From: Uloborus plumipes
Taxonomy: Eukaryota > Arthropoda > Arachnida > Araneae > Uloboridae
DNA length: 64,000 bases
Reading direction: 5' to 3'
Assembly: GCA_038373865.1 (NCBI GenBank)
Contig: JAXGGA010002999.1
Location: forward strand, 46,518 to 110,517
Position 1 is the first letter of the stretch, and every line of letters starts with the position of its first letter. The notes under the pieces were generated by a model, which was given only the letters and a program-made list of their open reading frames with translations, did no database searches and was not told the origin of the DNA. The position numbers and the translations under genes are program-made. Below are positions 57,292 to 64,000 of this stretch, in pieces.

Positions 57292-58272
57292 TTAATCGTC
57301 ACACAACTCTAAATACATTTTCAGCCTATTAGGTAATCCTAAAGTGTCTATTCCGTAAGGAAGTTCCCAGTTTCTTTGTAGAGACATTCTGATTTTCAAT
57401 CTGCTGGCATGTTTTAACGAAATTGGTCTAAAAGCGCGATTTCCAAGTTCTGGTAAAAGGTTTTCTGCCGTCCATAGTAAAACTTTAAAGTTAGAATCGT
57501 TACAATAACCTAAGCGTTCAAAAACATCAGGCTGGAACTGAGGGATTATTCGTAACAATAGCCTGCCACAAATTATTAATGACTCGTGGTTAGCGAAAAT
57601 CCAACTGCTGGTGGCAGGGACAATCTCCTCTGGGCCTTTTGGAATTAGCGAAAGGATGGATCTGATCACACAAACCGTGACACCAAACCTATCTCCGTAG
57701 GATATATATCTGCACAACCTTTGAAAAGGAGTTTCTTCTGTCAATAATGCACCAAATCTCAGAAATAGATGAAGTAGCTCAGGAGACTCGTTGACGATAG
57801 CTAGTTCACTGGGATGAAGCCACATATTTCTGTGAAAAACCTCAAGTTCTAAGATTCTGCGGTGGTTTATTAACAGTCGCTGTTTGTATGCATGACAGAG
57901 AAAAAACTCAGCAAACATAATTTCTTCACTCTTCTGCACTGAAGCTGGATAAGCTACAGCTTTTGGATCTAAAAAATATCCTAGATGGCTATCAGCTTGG
58001 TAGATATAAACGATGAGTTTAGCTACAATTTCACTATCATTCAATTTCGAATGGTAAGCCCGTTCAGCAATATAGTGCAACGTTCGCCTTCCGAATTCGT
58101 CAGACTGGCATCCAGAGGAAATCCACCATTTTTCATAAAGGTACAGAATTTTTGAAAAACTATCTTTTTTTAAAGTCCAGCCTGGATGCTTCAAAACAAA
58201 ATCTGTAATTTTGGCTGCATAAGCATTATGTTGACAGACAGGGTTAAATCTTGGCCATTGAGTAGGTTGCAT
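57292..58272 (-). CDS. Ankyrin-repeat / SOCS-box protein, single exon
   Basis: A 326-residue protein likely to act as the substrate-receptor subunit of a Cullin5-ElonginB/C ubiquitin ligase in the cytosol (known for SOCS-box families; inferred here). Degenerate ankyrin repeats lie near residues 60-93 (GRRTLHYIAERAYH...EIVAKLIVYIYQAD) and 146-176 (LHPSELAIVNESPELLHLFL..FGA). The C-terminal SOCS box is at about 282-323: SLKHASRLKIRMSL in the BC-box position, then the typical LGLPNRLKMYL end. The start is the first ATG after an in-frame stop (TAA at about 58297-58299); a farther spliced exon cannot be excluded. Candidate poly(A) signals ATTAAA (57275-57280, 57233-57238) and AATAAA (57124-57129) lie downstream. 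Intronless and intact among dead transposons, so probably selected. The substrate is unknown. Confidence 0.85.
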   Translation of the reverse strand: MQPTQWPRFNPVCQHNAYAAKITDFVLKHPGWTLKKDSFSKILYLYEKWWISSGCQSDEFGRRTLHYIAERAYHSKLNDSEIVAKLIVYIYQADSHLGYFLDPKAVAYPASVQKSEEIMFAEFFLCHAYKQRLLINHRRILELEVFHRNMWLHPSELAIVNESPELLHLFLRFGALLTEETPFQRLCRYISYGDRFGVTVCVIRSILSLIPKGPEEIVPATSSWIFANHESLIICGRLLLRIIPQFQPDVFERLGYCNDSNFKVLLWTAENLLPELGNRAFRPISLKHASRLKIRMSLQRNWELPYGIDTLGLPNRLKMYLELCDD

Positions 58273-58299
58273 TTTATTGGAAGACTGCAGCTTCAATTA

Positions 58300-58683
58300 T
58301 CTGGTGCAAAACGTTGAATAACAATTTCCACCAAATCTAGAAAGCTATGATGTGGGCATTTTGATATGGAAAAGTCTATTTAAGCATGATTTATTGAAAT
58401 ATTTCAAGGTTACTTTAAATTTTAACTTGTTGATATACTTTCACGAGTTGATTGAGTTTTCAAAAGTATTTATAATCATTTTATGATTTAAAATGTAGGC
58501 TATTATCAATTCAACTAATATGATTATTATATTTCACTGAGAATGTATTTTTGCATAAGTTTAGTTATTATTCGTCATAAACATAGATTTAAAATGAATG
58601 TACATAATTACAATTCGTGTTGTACTTGAAATAATTATGACCACTAACTTTAGATAGCGCTAAGTAATTGAAAATAAGGAAAA
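58300..58683. other. Upstream region of the SOCS-box gene
   Basis: AT-rich, about 380 bp. It presumably holds the promoter, but no TATA box or other site could be assigned. Confidence 0.4.
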
Positions 58684-58971
58684 CTAGGTGACCCGTGCGG
58701 AATTCCGCAAAAAAAAAAAAAAAAAAAAAAAAAACCTCTAAAATTAAAATTTAATACGACAATTTTTATTGGCTTCATTATCTGCCCGAAGTTGCAGAGA
58801 AGTGTCGAAATCTATAAAGAAAAGTCCAGCGTAAGTTGGTGTAGTCCCTGCCGGAGTTTGCAAGTTCCCGATCATATGGTACACTTGACCATGTAGTTTA
58901 AAACAATATGGACCTCTGCCAGGAATGTTAACTGAGTCCACTTTGACTGAAGCGAAGGCCAAAGCATTGTT
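58684..58971 (-). mobile_element. Helitron 3' end with ORF remnant
   Basis: Minus strand 3' terminus: palindromic hairpin GCGGAATTCCGC, then ACGGGTCACCTAG|T at 58684. Upstream is an A/T homopolymer (58710-58735) and a coding remnant. The 5' part is cut off where the foldback at 58972 begins. Confidence 0.8.
58744..58971 (-). pseudogene. Helitron Rep/helicase protein fragment
   Basis: The frame reads NNALAFASVKVDSVNIPGRG, PYCFKLHGQVYHMIGNLQTP and TYAGLFFIDFDTSLQLRADN, ending at a TAA. The pattern NALAFAS..GRGPYCF.{2}HGQ.YH.IG.L is typical of the region just before the Helitron-like N domain in animal Helitron proteins. The Rep and helicase domains are missing. The ORF's apparent ATG (59004) lies in the neighbouring foldback repeat, so the open frame as a whole is chimeric. 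Confidence 0.75.
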
Positions 58972-59493
58972 GAATTGAAGCAAATGCACCCACAGCTCGA
59001 TCATAGCATCCTAAGACTGTAGTTTCGCCCTTATTATGGGCTCCTCAGTTAGAAATAGCCAATGATCGAGCCGGAGTCAAAAATCCTCTTAATGTAGCTA
59101 AGATAGCCAACAAACTGGTAGATAAAGTGAATTTATCTTACCAGCGAGCGTCCGCAAACTATGGTGCGGCTCAACTCGAAATTTGAAGGCAAAAGCTGGG
59201 TAATATTATGAAAAATATAAAAGCTGGGTTATTACCCAGCTTTTGCCTTCAAATTTCGAGTTGAGCCGCACCATAGTTTGCGGACGCTCGCTGGTAAGAT
59301 AAATTCACTTTATCTACCAGTTTGTTGGTTATCTTAGCTACATTAAGAGAATTTTTGCCTCCGGCTCGATCATTGGCTATTCCTAACTGAGGAGCCCATA
59401 ATATGGGCGAAACTGCAGTCTTAGGGTGCTATGATCGAACTGTGGGTGCATTTGCTTCAGTTCTGCCTCAGCCCTGGCTTACGGGCGGTTACT
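58972..59493. mobile_element. Foldback element, ~230-bp arms
   Basis: The left arm from 58972 mirrors the right arm to 59463. Landmarks are GAAGCAAATGCACCCACAG, GACTGTAGTTTCGCCC, GATAAAGTGAATTTATCTTA, GCGGCTCAACTCGAAATTTG and GGCAAAAGCTGGGTAAT. The loop is ~30 bp near 59205-59235. The extension 59464-59493 (TGCCTCAGCCCTGGCTTACG) relates it to 17287-17320. The arms contain both ATG-initiated short frames (MIELWVHLLQF on each strand), which are spurious. Confidence 0.9.
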
Positions 59494-60360
59494 CATTGCA
59501 CATTGTTGAATTGTCTAGGTAGTAGACACCTTCCTGTTAGTCTGCCTGTTGGTACCCTGTTCCTTGGCATTGTAAAATTTTGTACGTTTGCACAACATCG
59601 CCATCAACTGCCGTCATTCTGACAATTTTTCAAAGAGATCAAAGACACGTTCACTTTTACAACTACTACAAAAGTGATACCCTATATTAAAATCAAATAC
59701 CCAAGGCTACTACTAAACTAAATACTAACGTTATCGCAAAATTACCATAGTATTTTGAAACAATAAAAGTTACAATTAAGGTTTACCGAGCTAAGCCTTG
59801 GCTTGAAATGTCGCATTTAAAGTTGATTTGAACAACAATGGTAACGATTTTAACAGTTGAGCAAAAAATTTAACTTTTTCAAACTTCAATCGCTTATAAG
59901 TCGCTTAAACGTGGATTTTCGAGATTCTCGTTACGCGGCGCTAGCGGAGAAACGTTCTAAAGAACGCATTTTTTAAAATCTTTCGAATGAAATCAAAATG
60001 GAGACGATACGACAATTGTTTCGCTAGATAGAGTCAATTTTGTGCCCAAAAATTGAAGTTCGAATAAAAAACGAACCGACACTTTTTAGAGGGTGGGTCT
60101 AATTTTCGTCAATAGCCCGCGGGAAAGCTTCAAAATCATAAATTTTCATGCAATTCGATAAAGAAATGAGCGAGTTTCGATCGGGTATAGGATTCGGCTT
60201 AGAGAAATAATATATGGAGATATTAGCATTTAGAAGTACTAGAACTATTTTTAGCAAAAGCGAACAAGGAATATAAGAGTGTTAAATAATTGTAAACATG
60301 ATTAAATACATATTACTGCTTTTACTTGTGTTTGGCAACAACAAATATTTTTCTCTTAGT
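59494..60360. other. Non-coding, nothing recognised
   Basis: No gene or repeat recognised. Confidence 0.4.
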
Positions 60361-60364
60361 TTGA

Positions 60365-60620
60365 TTTTTTTTAAACCCCGACGCAACAAGCAGGAGCGCT
60401 ATAAGTTTGACGTGTTTGTGTATTATATGTCCGTCTGTGGAGATGGAGCGCCAAAACGGATGGACCGATTTTGATAATAATTTTCTCGTTAGAAAGAAAA
60501 TGTGACCGAAAGTGTTCTCAGCAAGGTATCGTCTTCGTATAACATTAACGAAAATAGTTATTAAGAAAATTCAAAAGTATTGGTTGTGATTTTTGCATTA
60601 AAATATACTTGGACATTAAA
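60365..60620. repeat. Probable interspersed-repeat tail
   Basis: CCCCGACGCAACAAGCAGGA, then TATGTCCGTCTGTGGAGATG and ACGGATGGACCGATTTTGAT, resemble 3' tails of arthropod retroelements in style. Recognition is from general pattern only, and no second copy is in the window. Confidence 0.35.
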
Positions 60621-60741
60621 AAAAAAATTAGCAAAAAATGAAAAGTGAATTTTTCTCCGTCTGATAGAAAATTTTTGAGACTTCCGTGTTGTATAGAATT
60701 CATATTATAACCTTTTTAAGCAGATTCAAAATACAACTAAG

Positions 60742-60914
60742 CAGGGACGTCATTTCGAATTTTTCCAGGGGGGGGGGGGCAAGGGTGCATACACAATGTA
60801 AATTTTACCAAAAAGTGGCAAAAACCAAGTTCACGAATATGCCAATACATTGATTTCCCAAAGCCGGGGGGGGGGGGCAAGTGATCCCCCTGCCCCCTCT
60901 AAATAACGGGCCTG
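60742..60914. mobile_element. hAT-type MITE, 173 bp
   Basis: CAGGGACGTCATTTCGAATT at the left and AAATAACGGGCCTG at the right. The flanks CAACTAAG and CAGCTAAG match 7 of 8. Two long G-runs sit inside. A divergent relative lies at 2040-2465. Confidence 0.8.
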
Positions 60915-60940
60915 CAGCTAAGCCTTTATTCACGCTATTG

Positions 60941-61544
60941 AAGTATTGTGATCGCGAAAAAAATTTCACTCAAATTTCGGTCTAAATTTTGACTTTGCTC
61001 ACCCCCGAATGAATGTCGCGTAGTTTTTTCCACCTATCAGCACGTGCATATGTACCTAACAACATACAAACAGCCGAAAAATCAATTTCGACCACCCCCG
61101 AGTACATTACGACGAGTTTTCTCGTGACGTCTGTGTATACGTATGTGCGTATGTATGTCGCATAACTCAAAAACTATATGCCGTAGAAACTTCTAGCTTG
61201 GTATGTAGGCTCTGAGGGGGTCTAGTTGTGCACCTCCCCTTGTGATTGCATTCGAATGTTCCCAAGGGGTCTTTTACACCTTTTTTGGGGTAAATCAATG
61301 TTAATTTCAATACAGACTCAAGTGATATGAATTGGCGCGAACACTCGGCGACATGTCGCCAAGCTTTTGGTCGCCAAGTGTTTGACGACATATCGCGAAG
61401 TTGGCGACAAATTTGGCGAAAAAATTATTTTTTGAATTTGGGTTCAACTTGGCGCTATTGGCGATATTTTGCGAAAAATTCGCATTGTTTTGTGGCAGAT
61501 TAGGGGAGTAAATATTTGAATTGTTACCTTGCTCACTCCAAGCA
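60941..61544 (+). repeat. Interspersed repeat, copy 2
   Basis: Same order of landmarks as 54760-55432, without the ~70-bp insertion carrying the T-run that copy 1 has at about 55305-55370. The minus-strand frames here are shadows. Confidence 0.8.
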
Positions 61545-62522
61545 CTTTTTTTAACACTAAAGGCAGCTACTAAGAAATTTACACGTAAAAGGAAGTAGTG
61601 TGGGGTCCATACCAGATTTTTCTTTTTTTTTTTTTTGGCCAACAAGGAAGCAAATCTCTATTTGTTAACAAATAAAATGCTTGCAATTGATTTTAGTACA
61701 ACTTTTAAAACGAATTTCAATCTTCCCTCTTGATTCTGCTCTTGCGACTAGAAAATTTTACTTACAGGTTATTATTTTCCTTCTCCATTTCAATATTCTT
61801 CAATTTTAGCTAATTTTGTATTAATTGTCCTTGTTTTCGAGTAACTCACAAATGCATGTGAAAGAAATCTTCCTATAAACAGCAATATGTGTTTTTTTCT
61901 TCCTAATATTTTACCAACGCTGTTACATGTTTAACACTTTTAATTTTGTAATAAGTTAATTTTCCTAAATCTTAGATAAATTTTGCTGTTTCCATTATTT
62001 ACTCGGTTAATTTAAAATTTCCTTACAACCAGGTAAATTAATTCATCATTATTTCTCCAAACACGTCAACTTCGTGTAAACATTGATTTATGTTCCCAAA
62101 ATTAAACTGTACGAAGTTCTCGCGTAACACGCAGTGCTAGGTTACAAACAGAATTTCTACACCCAAATGCCAAAATTAAACAAGTGCTTAGAGCCGAGAA
62201 AATGCATTCTATAGGGAGATTAAAAGAGGAGCGCTCTCTTCCCGAAGGAGACATTAATAAGTAATTGCTTTAGAACAAAATAAATACTACAAAAGATAAT
62301 TTCGGAGAATTAAATCGATGTAACTATGCATCTGCGAAACTGTCATTTTATTTTCTATGTCTACATGACTAAACAAAATAGCAATCGTATTTTGGATACT
62401 ACGTTGACCTTTATTTTTTTCTCTCTCTCTCTCAATCGTTATACTTAATGACTAGCTAACAAAAAAATAAAAGATTTCATCTTTGTGTTCATTTTGTATT
62501 AATCAGAGAAGTTCTTAAAGTA
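61545..62522. other. Non-coding, nothing recognised
   Basis: AT-rich with a T-run at 61621-61636 and (CT)n at 62421-62434. Confidence 0.4.
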
Positions 62523-62884
62523 CAGTGCATTACCAATTATCCGCGGATAATCTGAAAAAGCATAAAATAATAGGTAAAAAAGATAAAAAATGTGTTTTGC
62601 TTAAAAATAGTTACATTACATTTATAACGTGATACGTACAAACAGTGACAACAGGTACAGCAAAAAAAAATATATTCTTATTTGAGGTTCTCAAGCATAT
62701 AAAATCTAAAGAAGTGGTACTTACGATAACGCCGAGGTAAAATAATTTATGGGATGAAGTACACCGCACTCTTAGGTAAAAAATTTTAAGAAAAAACAAA
62801 ATTGAAATTCGTGCTTTTCGAAAAAATCATTTAATTGTGTTTGTTTCTTTCCCGAGACCCTCGCGGATAACCGCGAGTTTACTG
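62523..62884. mobile_element. Tigger-like MITE, 362 bp
   Basis: TA|CAGTGCATTACCAATTATCC and (inverted) TA|CAGTAAACTCGCGGTTATCC. CAGT and TTATCCGCG fall at the same offsets in both ends. The terminal GCGGATAA words suggest a pogo/Tigger relation. Non-coding; the minus frame at 62611-62799 is unsupported. Confidence 0.7.
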
Positions 62885-63069
62885 TAACAAAAATTTTAAA
62901 AAATCTTCTTGTCACTTTTTTGAAAAAAAAAAAATAATAATAATAAATAAAAACTTGGAAAATTGAAGAAGTACTTATACTGCCTTAAGGAGGTATTAAA
63001 AAAATGTTTTAGAGCTAAATAAAGTGCAAATGAGAGTTTCGAAAAACTAAATCAATGCAACTACACATA

Positions 63070-64000
63070 GGGTTGGTTAGGGTAAGTGGGCCCCCTTTTT
63101 AGAACAGTTCGTTTTTAAAGCATCATACAGAAGTTCAGCTTAAATTTTTTGACTTATTTTATCTTGGACATTATTAATAAACACAAGTTCAGCATTATTT
63201 CCTGAAAAAATGCTTAATACTTTTAAGTATCTTATTCTTTACAAAATGGCGTGGGTGGCCCCCATTAACCCCCAGGAAGGGGTAACCCCCCATTTATTTA
63301 TATTTAAAGTGAGCATATCTAAAAAAGGGGTTTGCATGTCCTACCTGATAAAGTATGTAACATTTTAGTAGGAAATATTTTTTTATAAATGTATCCATTA
63401 ACTAGATATCTACTTACATTCAAATGTATATGACAGAAAATTATAAAGCGGAATACAAAACAATTGCGTCTGTGAAATTCATTAAAAGCCGTTAGGCATA
63501 GTTTTTGCTTTTACATATAAATTAGTGTTGAACAAGCATAATAGAGTCGATTAAGATCAATTTTGGTCAAATAAGAAAAAATATATAGGTTGGAAAAAAA
63601 TGGAAACACTTAATGGCAACGTCTATTTGAAGTTTTCTGAGAGAGAAACATTATCATTTCATCCTCAGTTATAATTCTAACATCACCTACATCAAACCAA
63701 TCAAAAGTGTAGCTATTTCTATTCCTTCTATCAAATTTTGCAGCATTTTTTTAATTTGTATCATATTTTAAAATTAGGCCTTCATAATACTTTATGGTTT
63801 TCTTTGACACAAGTTTCACAAATACATAGTTACCAGCTTTTGCAGTTTTTGTAGCTGAACCATCAATTTCTTCTAGGTCTCCATAATTATCTTTCATTTC
63901 ATCTTAGAAATTGCTTAATCAAAACTGCTTTTCATTTTAAAATCATCATTATTATGAGGGGGCCCCCTTTACCCCCAAAGGGGGAAAAAAGGGGGGGGGG
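63070..64000 (-). mobile_element. Pogo-like transposon, 3' part, runs off the window
   Basis: TA|GGGTTGGTTAGGGTAAGTGG is the inverted partner of the terminus at 11863. The word GGGTAAGTGGGCCCCC or a variant recurs at 63250, 63275 and 63955-63985. The transposase C-terminus lies at 63616-63930 on the minus strand. The final 20 bases are A/G runs. Confidence 0.8.
63616..63930 (-). pseudogene. Pogo-like transposase C-terminus
   Basis: Minus strand from about 63900 leftwards: GDLEEIDGSATKTAKAGNYV, then FVKLVSKKTIKYYEGLILKY and a stop, then FDRRNRNSYTFDWFDVGDVR and IITEDEMIMFLSQ, with a final stop near 63617. The order 'NYVxVKxxxKKxxxYY...F..xDVxxIxxEDIxxxL' is the characteristic C-terminal tail of pogo/Tigger-like transposases. 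In-frame stops show it is dead. The homologous fragment at 11304-11440 aligns closely. Confidence 0.7.

Noticed and set aside
58744..59004. 86-codon minus-strand ORF as an intact gene
   Set aside because: Its first ~11 codons (MIELWVHLLQF) come from the foldback arm and also occur on the other strand at 59431; only the rest is a Helitron fragment.
1..64000. CRISPR arrays, operons, riboswitches, prophage or plasmid functions
   Set aside because: Gene density, splice donor and repeat types are eukaryotic; no regularly spaced identical repeats with unique spacers were seen.

Overview
This is animal genomic DNA, AT-rich and crowded with transposons, with almost no protein-coding content. It is most likely from an arthropod and probably a spider or other chelicerate. 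That placement is an inference from the mix of repeats, the style of the SK-channel exon and an intronless ankyrin/SOCS-box gene. I see no rRNA, tRNA gene, CRISPR array, operon or other prokaryotic feature. Only two host genes can be supported. (1) The first coding exon of a small-conductance Ca2+-activated K+ (SK) channel lies on the + strand at about 15.35-15.95 kb, inside the only GC-rich island. It ends at a GTAAGA splice donor and no later SK exon is recognisable, so the rest of the window is probably a first intron longer than 48 kb. (2) A single-exon gene on the - strand at 57.29-58.27 kb encodes a protein with degenerate ankyrin repeats and a C-terminal SOCS box. If the intron reading is right, it is nested antisense inside the SK gene.

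Layout. 0.5-1.5 kb: ~145-bp tandem repeat. 2-11 kb: hAT-like MITE relic, ACTGTAAAA-type MITEs, hairpins, and broken pogo-like and Tc1-like transposases. 11.3-12.6 kb: pogo-like element end, microsatellite, LINE 3' fragment. 15.3-16 kb: SK exon. 17.3-20.3 kb: foldback element split by a tRNA-derived SINE, a TTAA-flanked MITE, a second SINE and a 46-nt palindrome. 21.2-22 kb: hAT element with a perfect 8-bp target duplication. 24.4-25.8 kb: snap-back element with ~440-bp arms. 26.8-27.8 kb: hAT-like element with a piggyBac-like MITE nested in it. 28.6-32.9 kb: three elements whose terminal word is repeated many times inside them. 34.9-43.7 kb: MITEs and a deleted mariner. 45-46.4 and 50.7-53.1 kb: two copies of a composite Helitron, the second inside a 4-bp-TSD element. 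54-62.9 kb: an interspersed repeat pair, small MITEs, a 649-bp foldback, the SOCS-box gene, a Helitron end with an ORF remnant and a second foldback. From 63.07 kb to the edge: the 3' part of a pogo-like transposon.

The most interesting signal is a recurring architecture. Several unrelated-looking TIR elements each carry a family-specific 13-16 bp word that is dispersed 4-13 times inside the element in both orientations: GGTAAGTGCGTACC, GTTACGTCTGTAAC, GTCCACTCTGTTACA, GGGTAAGTGGGCCCC and GGGGTAATTATGAAC. In several families the word also lies at or beside the termini. Two families carry remnants of pogo/Tigger-like transposase. Equally clean are a SINE insertion whose empty site survives in the opposite arm of the same foldback, and Helitrons that moved as a tandem, nested composite. 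All comparisons were made by eye.
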